This document shows positions 35,321 to 43,482 of a stretch of 64,000 bases of DNA, in pieces. Made by a program: the position numbers and the translations under genes. Location: positions 930,001 to 994,000 of the forward strand of contig NZ_JAIVKJ010000001.1 of assembly GCF_020524885.1 (NCBI RefSeq), read 5' to 3'. Positions within the stretch are counted from its first letter, which is position 1. Every line of letters begins with the position of its first letter. Origin of the DNA: Microbulbifer elongatus (lineage in GTDB: Bacteria > Pseudomonadota > Gammaproteobacteria > Pseudomonadales > Cellvibrionaceae). The notes under the pieces were generated by a model. It did not search any database. It had not been told where the DNA came from and saw only the letters and a program-made list of their open reading frames with translations.

Positions 35321-35872
35321 GTGATCAAGATCGGCCTGTTTTACGGTAGTGACGAAGGCAACACCGAAGGCATCGCCCAGCGTATCGCCGCGCGGCTGGG
35401 GGAAGAGCGGGTAGCTATCCACGATATCGCCGACGTGACCCAGCTGGAAATCGGCGAATACGACCAGTTGATCCTCGGTATCCCGACCTGGGACTTCGGC
35501 CAGATCCAGTCTGACTGGGAAGATTTCTGGGAGGATGTACAGGAGATCGACTTTACCGGTAAAACCGTGGCGTTGTTCGGCCTGGGCGACCAGTTCGGCT
35601 ACGGCGACTATTTCCTGGATGCCATGGGTATGTTGCATGACGTAATCGTGGCCAACGGCGCTGCGATTGTGGGGCACTGGCCCACAGCGGGCTACGAATT
35701 CGAGGCCTCCAAGGCGGAGGTACCCGGGCAGAATATTTTTGTGGGTCTCGCCATCGATGAAGATCAGCAGGAAGAACTGACTGGCAGCCGTCTCAATGAC
35801 TGGTGCGAGCAGATTGCCGAAGAATTCGGCCTCGAAGGCGGTGCAGAAAGCGTCGTGCGGCTTGAGGACTGA
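35321..35872 (+). CDS. Long-chain flavodoxin
   Basis: A 183-residue FMN-binding electron carrier. The phosphate loop is GSDEGNTEGIA, the flavin-stacking regions are GIPTWDFGQIQSDWEDF and FGLGDQFGYGDYF, and the long-chain insertion (HWPTAGYEFEASKA) is present. It is closest to FldB-type flavodoxins. The start is GTG preceded by AGGAGAGA. Confidence 0.93.
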   Translation: MIKIGLFYGSDEGNTEGIAQRIAARLGEERVAIHDIADVTQLEIGEYDQLILGIPTWDFGQIQSDWEDFWEDVQEIDFTGKTVALFGLGDQFGYGDYFLDAMGMLHDVIVANGAAIVGHWPTAGYEFEASKAEVPGQNIFVGLAIDEDQQEELTGSRLNDWCEQIAEEFGLEGGAESVVRLED

Positions 35873-35879
35873 AGCCATC

Positions 35880-36257
35880 ATGCCCACCAATGATACGATC
35901 GCGCTGCAGGAATTCTGGCCTTGGCTCGCCGATCACAGCAACTGCATCCTGCGCGCCGGCACCCCGGATTCCATCCTGTACGACGACGATGATTTCCATT
36001 GGCGGTTCATGCAGGAAAACCCGCGCACGTTGCTGGTACAGCTGGTGAGGGGTAAGCGCCTGGTTGGCGAAGTCTTTATTGAGCCTGAACTTGTCAGCTC
36101 AGTGCGCATGAACCCGGGTGATAAGGACGAAGTGATTTTTGATCTGATGGCAGAGGCCGATGGCCAGGAGCAGGTGCTGTATTACTTTGTCATGGCCCAT
36201 GGTTTTGAGGAAAACGAGTCAAATGTAGCAACCAGTCGCCACGGTCGCCTGCACTGA
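35880..36257 (+). CDS. Conserved-looking small protein of unknown function
   Basis: A 125-residue soluble, acidic protein that I do not recognise. It begins MPTNDTIALQEFWPWLADHS and has a predicted mixed alpha/beta pattern with no signal peptide, membrane segment or known motif. It starts 7 bp after the flavodoxin stop, so the two are probably co-transcribed and it may serve the flavodoxin. A longer in-frame start inside the flavodoxin gene was rejected. Confidence 0.75.
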   Translation: MPTNDTIALQEFWPWLADHSNCILRAGTPDSILYDDDDFHWRFMQENPRTLLVQLVRGKRLVGEVFIEPELVSSVRMNPGDKDEVIFDLMAEADGQEQVLYYFVMAHGFEENESNVATSRHGRLH

Positions 36258-36277
36258 TTGTAGGTTGGAGCAGTGGA

Positions 36278-36316
36278 AACAAAAGAGGCGCCCTAATCGG
36301 GCGCCTCTTTTGTTTT
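36278..36316. terminator. Bidirectional terminator
   Basis: A 16-bp inverted repeat (arms 36278-36293 and 36299-36314, loop TAATC) with A4/T4 inside the arms. It lies between two convergent genes, 20 bp after the unknown small gene and 13 bp before the S9 peptidase stop. Confidence 0.9.
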
Positions 36317-36329
36317 AATTTTCTTTGTT

Positions 36330-38417
36330 TTAATTTTCGGCACTGACGTTTGCAAGCTTGTCCGTAGGGGCTGGCTCCGGTTTGTATTTATCGAACCAGT
36401 AGAGTACGGCTGAAACTTTGCTGATCAATTGGCTCGGCCTTGCTGCGATTCCATGGGAAGCCTCCGGTATCCGAACCATCGCAGCCGGCACCTGTCTTAG
36501 CTTCAAGGCCTGGTAAAACTGCTCACTTTCTGAGATGGGGGTGCGGTAGTCTTGCTCCCCGGTCAACAACATGGTCGGCGTCGATACGTTGCCAACATAG
36601 GTAAGGGGAGAGCGCCTGCGATATTCCTCGGGCTTTTCCCAGGGCATACCGGAAAACCAGTATTTCACGAAAAATCGCGAAAAGTCCGCGGTAAGTACAA
36701 AGCTCTCCCAGTTGATCACCGGCTTGGCAACCACCGCCGCGCGAAAGCGATCTGTCTTGCCGATAATCCACGCTGTTAATACGCCACCTCCGCTACCACC
36801 GGTAACGTAGAGACGCTCCTCGTCGATATACCCCTGATTTACTGTGGCGTCGACAATACTCATCAGGTCGTCATAGTCCTGGCTGGGATAGTTGTGATGG
36901 ATGAGGTTCGCAAACTCTGCACCGTAACTAGTGGAGCCTCGCGGATTCGAATAGAGCACAACGTAGCCTGCGGCCGCGTATAACTGTATTTCTGCCGCGA
37001 AGCGGGGGCCGTAATTGGCAAAGGGGCCGCCGTGAATTTCCAGTAACAGTGGGTATTTCTTTTCCGGATCAAACCCGGGGGGGTAAGCAATCCAACCTTG
37101 AATTTCCCGTCCGTCATGACTGGACTCCACGGTAATTTCTTCCAGTTGTGCCAGGTTCTTGTAGGGCAGGAAATCGGCATTCAGCTCGGTCAGGTTACGG
37201 ACTTCACCACTGCCGACCAGCGCAATTTCTGCGGGGTACAGGCCATTGGTCCGCGTATAGGCGATGTTCCCACCTGTTGATACCGCGAAGTCAGAATTAG
37301 AATAGGGGCGTCCTATTGAGAGGCCACCAGCATCCGTGGCTATGACTTTGTCGCGACCATTCAACTGATGGGTAGCGATTTTAGTATTGCCCCGGTCATC
37401 ATAAGAGTATGCGATGCCGCGGCTGTTCTCGAGCCAGTGAAACTGGTTCACACTGCGATCTTCAGCGGTTTCCAGTGTGCGGATTTCCTGGTTTCGTAAG
37501 TCCAATACGTAAAGACGGTTGTTGGCATAGCCGAGGTGCTCATCATCGAAACCGACGTAGGCGAGCTTACTGCCGTCCGGTGAGAGCTGGGGGTCGTTGT
37601 CGGGGCCATAGCGGTCTGTCAGCGCGGTAATTTTGAGGTTACTAAGGCTGACTTGGTAGATTTCAGAGTTGGTCGGCTCCTGCTCGTGGTTTTCATGCCG
37701 GTTTGCTGAAAAATAGATAGATTCACTATCGCCCGCCCAGCTCATTGTGCCGAGACTCATTGGCGCGTAGCTTCCCGAGGTCACCTGCCTAGGAGTGCCT
37801 CCCTCCCTCGGTAGTACAAATATTTGATCATTTCCCTGTTTGACGTAACCGTGGCCGTCGACTCGATAGGTGGCGCTGTCAATGAATTTGGGCCCCTCAG
37901 CCCAGGTAGCACCTTCCGGCTTTTGGGGTAGATCGATAGGTACACTTTTATTCTCAGGGACAAACATCGAGAAGGCCAAATGTGCGCCATCCGGTGACCA
38001 GACAATGTTCGAGGGCGCCTCTGGCAACCTGGATATCTGCTGGAAGTCACCCGTATCCAGCCAGAGCAGATGAATCTGTGGGGAGCCGCTGCGGTCACTG
38101 ACGAAGGCAATGACGTCACCATCCGGTGATATTTGCAGAGAACGATCGTTGTGATCACCGGACGTAAGGGGGCGCGACTTTCCGGTATCCACGTCAACCT
38201 GCCACAAGTTAGAGCGCTGACGGTCCGCTATCTTGTCCATGAAGTGGCGGACAAAATAGACCTTTCTTCCGTCGACACTAAACTGTGGGGTGCTGGCGAA
38301 TTCAAGATTGAAAACGTCTGCGAATTCCAGTTTTCTTTCTGTATTCTGGGCAGGGGAATCGGCCAGGGAGCTAGCCGCGAGAGAGAGCATGGATACCGCT
38401 AACAGAGTCCGGATCAT
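36330..38417 (-). CDS. S9-family prolyl oligopeptidase-like peptidase
   Basis: A 695-residue secreted serine peptidase (dipeptidyl- or acylaminoacyl-peptidase type) that cuts short peptides. A signal peptide (ending near SLA, about residue 19) is followed by a beta-propeller with WD40/TolB-like units such as SPDGDVIAFVSDRSGSPQI and SPDGAHLAFSM. The C-terminal alpha/beta hydrolase has the nucleophile in YVTGGSGGGVLTAW, the Asp in LTGEQDYRTP and the His in PEASHGIA. An upstream in-frame ATG was rejected because it spoils the signal peptide. Confidence 0.92.
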   Translation of the reverse strand: MIRTLLAVSMLSLAASSLADSPAQNTERKLEFADVFNLEFASTPQFSVDGRKVYFVRHFMDKIADRQRSNLWQVDVDTGKSRPLTSGDHNDRSLQISPDGDVIAFVSDRSGSPQIHLLWLDTGDFQQISRLPEAPSNIVWSPDGAHLAFSMFVPENKSVPIDLPQKPEGATWAEGPKFIDSATYRVDGHGYVKQGNDQIFVLPREGGTPRQVTSGSYAPMSLGTMSWAGDSESIYFSANRHENHEQEPTNSEIYQVSLSNLKITALTDRYGPDNDPQLSPDGSKLAYVGFDDEHLGYANNRLYVLDLRNQEIRTLETAEDRSVNQFHWLENSRGIAYSYDDRGNTKIATHQLNGRDKVIATDAGGLSIGRPYSNSDFAVSTGGNIAYTRTNGLYPAEIALVGSGEVRNLTELNADFLPYKNLAQLEEITVESSHDGREIQGWIAYPPGFDPEKKYPLLLEIHGGPFANYGPRFAAEIQLYAAAGYVVLYSNPRGSTSYGAEFANLIHHNYPSQDYDDLMSIVDATVNQGYIDEERLYVTGGSGGGVLTAWIIGKTDRFRAAVVAKPVINWESFVLTADFSRFFVKYWFSGMPWEKPEEYRRRSPLTYVGNVSTPTMLLTGEQDYRTPISESEQFYQALKLRQVPAAMVRIPEASHGIAARPSQLISKVSAVLYWFDKYKPEPAPTDKLANVSAEN

Positions 38418-38582
38418 GTAGCCTTCCTTGCAATGCTTATGAATTATTGTCGGATGATCAAGGCTAGCGGAATCGATCTTACGAAAATAGTACCAACTGA
38501 GCATAGCGGCCTGATTTGGCGTATAAAGCTACCGGGTACTTCAGGATGCCAAAGATTTGGCCTGGAAGAAGTTGCTGACGAG

Positions 38583-38618
38583 AATAAAAAACGAGGCTTG
38601 TAAGCCTCGTTTTTTATT
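38583..38618 (-). terminator. Rho-independent terminator after dapE
   Basis: A 17-bp inverted repeat (arms 38583-38599 and 38602-38618) whose outer ends are A6/T6. It lies 24 bp past the leftward dapE stop, between dapE and the S9 peptidase gene. Confidence 0.9.
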
Positions 38619-38641
38619 ACGTTGATTGGCCGATAACTAAG

Positions 38642-39772
38642 TTACTTGGCAAGTAATCCTGAGAGAATCTCCCGGTACATATCCTTCACCAGATCGAGAT
38701 CGTCGGCTTTAACGCACTCGTCCACTTTATGGATAGTGGCATTTACCGGTCCTAACTCAACGACCTGGGCACCGGTAGGTGCGATGAAACGGCCGTCGGA
38801 GGTGCCGCCAGCGGTAGAGAGCTCGGTCTCGCGACCGGTGACTTTGCGGATTGCAGCCTGTGCGGACTCCACCAGCGGGCCCTCAGCGGTGAGGAACGGC
38901 TGGCCACTCAGATTGAAGTTGGCGTCGTACTTGAGCCCGTGTTTGTCAAAAATCGCTCGGGCGCGGCTTTCCAGTTTTTCCGCAGTGGTTTCCGTAGAGA
39001 AACGCCAGTTACAGACTACCTTCACATCTCCGGGAATCACATTGGTGGCACCGGTGCCGCCGTTGATATTGGATACCTGGAAGCTGGTAGCCGGGAAGAA
39101 GTCATTGCCTTGATCCCATTCCTCTGCGGCGAGTTCCGCCAGGGCCGGGGCCAGTTTGTGCACGGGGTTTTCTGCCAGGTGCGGGTAGGCTACGTGGCCC
39201 TGAATACCTAATACGGTAAGTTCTAGCCCCAGAGAGCCGCGGCGTCCATTCTTGATCACATCGCCGGCGAGAGTTGTGCTGGAGGGTTCGCCCACCAGGC
39301 ACCAGTCAATTCTTTCACCGCGCTCTTCCAGCCATTCAACCACTTTTACTGTGCCGTGTTTGGCCGGGCCTTCTTCGTCGCTGGTAATCAGGAAGGCGAT
39401 GCGGCCTTTATGATCCGGATGCGCGGCAACAAATTCTTCGCAGGCGACGACCATTGCTGCCAGCGAGCCCTTCATATCCGCCGCGCCGCGGCCATAGAGC
39501 ATGCCATCGACGATTGTTGGTTCGAAGGGCGGGTACTGCCAGTTTTCTTCCGGGCCCGTGGGCACCACATCGGTGTGTCCGGCGAAGGCAAGCAGTGGGC
39601 CTTCTTCGCCGCGCACGGACCAGAAGTTATCGGTATCGCCGAAACGGAGGTGTTCGGTTTTGAATCCGATTTTTTCCAGGCGTTCCAGCATTAGCTCCAT
39701 ACAGCCAGCGTCTTCTGGGGTTACAGATTTTTTGCTGATTAGATCGCAGGTGAGTTTTACAGTTGGGGTCAT
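38642..39772 (-). CDS. dapE: Succinyl-diaminopimelate desuccinylase
   Basis: Removes succinate from N-succinyl-LL-diaminopimelate in lysine and peptidoglycan precursor synthesis. This 376-residue zinc enzyme has the metal ligands in [11 protein letters not shown] and [11 protein letters not shown], the catalytic Glu in [20 protein letters not shown], and the C-terminal His in NATIHKVDE. Full length. It lies with dapD and dapC in the same direction. Confidence 0.96.
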   Translation of the reverse strand: MTPTVKLTCDLISKKSVTPEDAGCMELMLERLEKIGFKTEHLRFGDTDNFWSVRGEEGPLLAFAGHTDVVPTGPEENWQYPPFEPTIVDGMLYGRGAADMKGSLAAMVVACEEFVAAHPDHKGRIAFLITSDEEGPAKHGTVKVVEWLEERGERIDWCLVGEPSSTTLAGDVIKNGRRGSLGLELTVLGIQGHVAYPHLAENPVHKLAPALAELAAEEWDQGNDFFPATSFQVSNINGGTGATNVIPGDVKVVCNWRFSTETTAEKLESRARAIFDKHGLKYDANFNLSGQPFLTAEGPLVESAQAAIRKVTGRETELSTAGGTSDGRFIAPTGAQVVELGPVNATIHKVDECVKADDLDLVKDMYREILSGLLAK

Positions 39773-39913
39773 GAGAGTTTCTACTGGCTACGTGGTGTTT
39801 GGAGCACTGTTCCGGTTGTGGGGCAGGCAGGCCTTCGCGTTGAAGCGTAAAATTTTATTCGGGCCGCCCAGTTGCCCGGTTCTCTTTTTCGAAGTGATGA
39901 TCTTCGACTGAAG

Positions 39914-40025
39914 GCAAAGTGCTGGGTGGAGACTTTCGGAACCGTCGGTGCCATGGATGGCACCGCCGGAGCGTACAGGGATGTATATACAGCGATTCCG
40001 AAAGTCTCCACCCAGTGATTTGCCG
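39914..40025. repeat. Large inverted-repeat element with inner hairpin
   Basis: A perfect 20-bp inverted repeat (39923-39942 and 39997-40016) that continues imperfectly to GGCAAA at 39914 and TTTGCC at 40025. Inside it is a second perfect hairpin, CGGTGCCAT-GG-ATGGCACCG (39947-39966), and the palindrome GTATATAC (39984-39991). It fills most of the dapD-dapE gap. There is no open frame or T tract, so it looks like a structured interspersed repeat, perhaps REP- or MITE-like, rather than a simple terminator. The rest of the 308-bp gap shows nothing else. Confidence 0.8.
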
Positions 40026-40080
40026 CCACCGGAACCCAAAAAGTGCGGACCCGGTAACTGCAAACCACTCAGAGGTTAAA

Positions 40081-41112
40081 TCAGTTGCTGTGAAGCTCAG
40101 CGTTCAGCTCTACAGCACTTTTGTTGGTCAAGCACTCAACTGCACCAGTTGCGGAGTTGCGACGGAACAGTAGATCGGACTTGCCAGCCAGGTCGCGGGC
40201 TTTTACCGATTCGGCGACTTCGCCTTTGTCGTCGAGTACCGCAACTTTGGTGCCGGAAGTGATGTACAGGCCGGACTCGACGGTGCAGCGGTCGCCCAGT
40301 GGGATACCGGTGCCGGAGTTGGCACCCAACAGGCAGCCTTCGCCCAGGGAAATCACGATGTTGCCACCGCCGGACAGGGTGCCCATGGTGGAGCTGCCGC
40401 CGCCCAAGTCGGAACCGGCACCCACGAATACCCCTGCGGAAATACGTCCTTCGATCATGCCTGGGCCTTCGGTGCCCGCATTAAAGTTTACGAAACCTTC
40501 GTGCATGATGGTGGTGCCTTCACCCAGGTAAGCGCCGAGGCGAACGCGGGCGGTGTGCGCGATACGCACGCCCTTGGGCACAACGTAGTTGGTCATTTTG
40601 GGGAACTTGTCCACGCAGGAAACTTCCAGCAGCTCTCCCTTGAGGCGCGCTTCCAGCTGGCGCTGGGGGAGTTCTTCCAGATCGATCGCGCCCTGGTTGG
40701 TCCAGGCCACATTGGCCAGTTGGCCAAAGATACCGTCCAGTTTGGTGCCGTGCGGTTTTACCAGACGGTGGGACAGCAGGTGTAACTTCAGGTAGGACTC
40801 GGGCACGGACTGTGGCGCTTCGTCGCTGTGCAGGACAACTGCTACCAGCGGACGTTGGCTGTTGGCGAACTGGCGCAGTATGGCGGCCTGATCGCTGGCA
40901 CCGGCGCTCTCCAACTGATCACCCAGTGGTTGCAGCTGTGCTTCTTCAAGGGCAATGGCCACGTTGCCGCCATCGATATTGAGTGCGCTGGTGACCGCGC
41001 TGGCAACGGCTTCTTCCGGGTTCAGCAATGGCTGGGGAAAGTACACTTCCAACCACTCGCCTTTGCTATTACAGGTACCTACGCCAAAGCCAATGCTGTA
41101 CAGGTTGCTCAT
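40081..41112 (-). CDS. dapD: Tetrahydrodipicolinate N-succinyltransferase
   Basis: Transfers succinate from succinyl-CoA to tetrahydrodipicolinate in diaminopimelate synthesis. The 343-residue protein has a C-terminal left-handed beta-helix of hexapeptide repeats (VRLGAYLGEGTTIMHEGFV, then VFVGAGSDLGGGSS) and the N-terminal domain of the Pseudomonas-type DapD (SIGFGVGTCNSKGEWLEVY). The ATG is preceded by AAGGAAA. A 20-codon upstream in-frame extension was rejected. Confidence 0.95.
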   Translation of the reverse strand: MSNLYSIGFGVGTCNSKGEWLEVYFPQPLLNPEEAVASAVTSALNIDGGNVAIALEEAQLQPLGDQLESAGASDQAAILRQFANSQRPLVAVVLHSDEAPQSVPESYLKLHLLSHRLVKPHGTKLDGIFGQLANVAWTNQGAIDLEELPQRQLEARLKGELLEVSCVDKFPKMTNYVVPKGVRIAHTARVRLGAYLGEGTTIMHEGFVNFNAGTEGPGMIEGRISAGVFVGAGSDLGGGSSTMGTLSGGGNIVISLGEGCLLGANSGTGIPLGDRCTVESGLYITSGTKVAVLDDKGEVAESVKARDLAGKSDLLFRRNSATGAVECLTNKSAVELNAELHSN

Positions 41113-41161
41113 GATGGTTTCCTTTTCGTGAGTCTGAATTTCTTGAATTATTGAACCGGGA

Positions 41162-41506
41162 TTATTTGACAAAAGAGGCGTAGCTGTCGGCCTTGAAGCC
41201 GAACAGGGTGTTATTGCCTTTGGTCATCACCGGGCGTTTGATCAGTGTTGGGGTTTCGGTGGCCAGGGCTTTCGCGCTGCTGTTATCCATCGCGTTTTTC
41301 TGCGTTTCATCTAAAGCACGCCAGCTGGTGGAGCGGCGGTTCAGCACCTGCTCCCAGCCAAATTCCGCGAGCCAGTCGGCGAGAGGCACGGTACCCATGC
41401 CGTCTTCGCGGAAGTCGTGGAAAGTGTATTCCACATTATTTTGCTCAAGCCATTTGCGGGCTTTCTTTACGGTGTCGCAATTCTTGATGCCGTAAACGGT
41501 AATCAT
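41162..41506 (-). CDS. ArsC/Spx-family reductase-like protein
   Basis: A 114-residue thioredoxin-fold protein of the ArsC family, YffB branch. It begins VYGIKNCDTVKKARKWLE, with a single Cys in the active loop, and has FHDFREDG, PTLIKRPV and the final GF motif. True arsenate reduction is doubtful. YffB-type genes are often found beside dap genes, as here. AGGAAAG precedes the ATG. Confidence 0.88.
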   Translation of the reverse strand: MITVYGIKNCDTVKKARKWLEQNNVEYTFHDFREDGMGTVPLADWLAEFGWEQVLNRRSTSWRALDETQKNAMDNSSAKALATETPTLIKRPVMTKGNNTLFGFKADSYASFVK

Positions 41507-41544
41507 GATCTTTCCTGTGAACGGTTTTTAAGGCCTGAGATTGT

Positions 41545-42213
41545 TCAGGCTTTCTTGATTTTCTTCGGGTGCTTGCGGGCAGGGTAGCAGGTGGTGCAAA
41601 TCTCACAGACTGTGCCATCGCAGCCTCGTGCGCTACAGTATTCGCGGCCGTAGAAAATGATCTGCAGGTGTAGCTTGTTCCATTTGTCTTTTGGAAACAG
41701 GCGCTTCAGATCCTTTTCGGTCTGCACCACATTTTTTCCGGACGTCAGTCCCCAGCGCTGTGCCAGGCGGTGGATATGCGTGTCCACCGGGAAGGCCGGA
41801 TGGCCAAAGGCCTGGGCCATCACCACGCTGGCAGTCTTATGGCCGACACCCGGCAGGGTTTCCAGCGCCGCCATGTTTTCTGGTACCTGTCCGTGATACT
41901 CGTTGACCAAGATCTCCGAGAGCTTTTGAATCGCCTTCGATTTCTGTGGCGAAAGCCCGCAGGGGCGGATGACCTCGCGGATTTTCTCTACCGGCACCCT
42001 GGCCATATCGTAGGGGTTGTCCGCGAGCTCCCACAGGGCGGGTGTGATCTGGTTTACCCGCTCGTCGGTACACTGTGCAGAGAGCAGCACCGCTATTAGC
42101 AGTGAGTAGGCATCGAAGTGGTCGAGGGGCACCGGTGTTTCCGGGTAGAGCTCCTCAAGCCGATTCAGCACGAAATCCACGCGCTCGTTTTTCAACAGAT
42201 TTTTTGCGGTCAT
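41545..42213 (-). CDS. nth: Endonuclease III, unusual iron-sulphur loop
   Basis: A 222-residue DNA glycosylase/AP lyase that removes oxidised pyrimidines. It shows LLSAQCTDERVNQITPALW, the helix-hairpin-helix LPGVGHKTASVV with the catalytic Lys, and FPVDTHIHRLAQRWGL with the catalytic Asp. The C-terminal iron-sulphur segment CSARGCDGTVCEICTTC does not follow the usual C-X6-C-X2-C-X5-C spacing. Cysteines fall at relative positions 1, 6, 11, 14 and 17, so the cluster is either bound differently or this is a variant subfamily. Confidence 0.93.
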   Translation of the reverse strand: MTAKNLLKNERVDFVLNRLEELYPETPVPLDHFDAYSLLIAVLLSAQCTDERVNQITPALWELADNPYDMARVPVEKIREVIRPCGLSPQKSKAIQKLSEILVNEYHGQVPENMAALETLPGVGHKTASVVMAQAFGHPAFPVDTHIHRLAQRWGLTSGKNVVQTEKDLKRLFPKDKWNKLHLQIIFYGREYCSARGCDGTVCEICTTCYPARKHPKKIKKA

Positions 42214-42235
42214 CTTGTTCGCTTACGGCGGGTTC

Positions 42236-43411
42236 CTACTGGCAAAACTGGCGGATGCGCTTGGCGGCTTCGATGCACTCGTCCAGAGTGGCTACCAGTG
42301 CCATACGCACGTACTCGGAACCCGGGTTTACTCCCATGGCTTTGCGGGCCAGATAGGCGCCGGGGAGTACCGTGATGTTCTGCTGACGGAACAATTCGCG
42401 GGCGAAATCTTCACCGTTACCCACTTTGGGCCAAAGATAGAAGCTGGCCTGGGGCTTCTGCACGTTCAGGCAGCCGTCGAGGACTTCCAGTACGGCATCG
42501 AATTTTTGCCGGTAAAGCGCGCGGTTTTCCTGCACATGCTGCTCGTCCTGCCACGCGGCAATCGAGGCGTACTGTGTCGGTACCGGCATGGCGCAGCCGT
42601 GATAGGTTCGGTAAAGCAGGAATTTCTCCAGAACGTTGGCGTCGCCAGCGACAAACCCGGAGCGCAGACCCGGGAGATTGGAACGTTTCGACAGGCTGTG
42701 GAATACCACGCAGCGGTGGTAGTCGTTGCGGCCGAGTTCGGCGCAGGCCTGCAGTAACCCTGCCGGTGGGCTGGCTTCGTCGAAATAGAGTTCTGAGTAA
42801 CATTCGTCGGAAGCGATAATGAAATCGTAGCGATCCGCCAGCGCGATCAGCTGTTTCAGGTCGTCGATATCCAACAGGGCACCGGTGGGGTTGCCTGGTG
42901 TGCACAGGTACAGCAGGTCGCACTGGTGCCAGACATCCTCCGGGACAGAATCGAAGTCCGGCTTGAACCCGGTCTCGGCGCCACAATTGATAAAGTGCGG
43001 CGTTGCTCCGGCCAGAAATGCCGCACCTTCATAGATCTGGTAGAAGGGGTTTGGCATCAGCACTTTGGCGCCCGGCGAGACCACGGCCTGGGCAAAGGCA
43101 AACAGTGCTTCACGGGTGCCATTGACCGGAATTACCTGGGTTTCCGCATCTACCGCATCCAATTGAAAGCGCTCACACAGCCAGCGCGCGATGGTTTCCC
43201 GCAGTGGATCGAGGCCCTTGGTTACCGGATAGGAGGCAAGCTTGTCCAGGTTGTCGATCAACTCGTCGCGCACAAACGCCGGCGGCGTATGCTTGGGCTC
43301 GCCAATAGACAAGGCGATATGGGTGAGGTCCGCTGGCGGTTCCACGCCCTCTTTCAATTTTGCCAGTTTGGCAAAAGGGTAGGGCTGTAGTTGTTGCAAG
43401 TTCGGGTTCAT
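42236..43411 (-). CDS. dapC: Succinyldiaminopimelate transaminase
   Basis: A PLP-dependent class I/II aminotransferase of 391 residues that makes N-succinyl-diaminopimelate in the lysine pathway. The PLP Lys lies in SLSKRSNLPGLRSGF. Other blocks are YLCTPGNPTGALLD and IIASDECYSELYF. The opening MNPNLQQLQPYPFAKLAKLK is characteristic of the DapC subgroup. It stands between nth and glnD, as in Pseudomonas. Confidence 0.93.
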   Translation of the reverse strand: MNPNLQQLQPYPFAKLAKLKEGVEPPADLTHIALSIGEPKHTPPAFVRDELIDNLDKLASYPVTKGLDPLRETIARWLCERFQLDAVDAETQVIPVNGTREALFAFAQAVVSPGAKVLMPNPFYQIYEGAAFLAGATPHFINCGAETGFKPDFDSVPEDVWHQCDLLYLCTPGNPTGALLDIDDLKQLIALADRYDFIIASDECYSELYFDEASPPAGLLQACAELGRNDYHRCVVFHSLSKRSNLPGLRSGFVAGDANVLEKFLLYRTYHGCAMPVPTQYASIAAWQDEQHVQENRALYRQKFDAVLEVLDGCLNVQKPQASFYLWPKVGNGEDFARELFRQQNITVLPGAYLARKAMGVNPGSEYVRMALVATLDECIEAAKRIRQFCQ

Positions 43412-43482
43412 CGTTTTTCTGCTTGCTGGCGATCTACTCGCGGTACAAATTTATTGGCCAAATTGAATAAGCACATTGCCGT

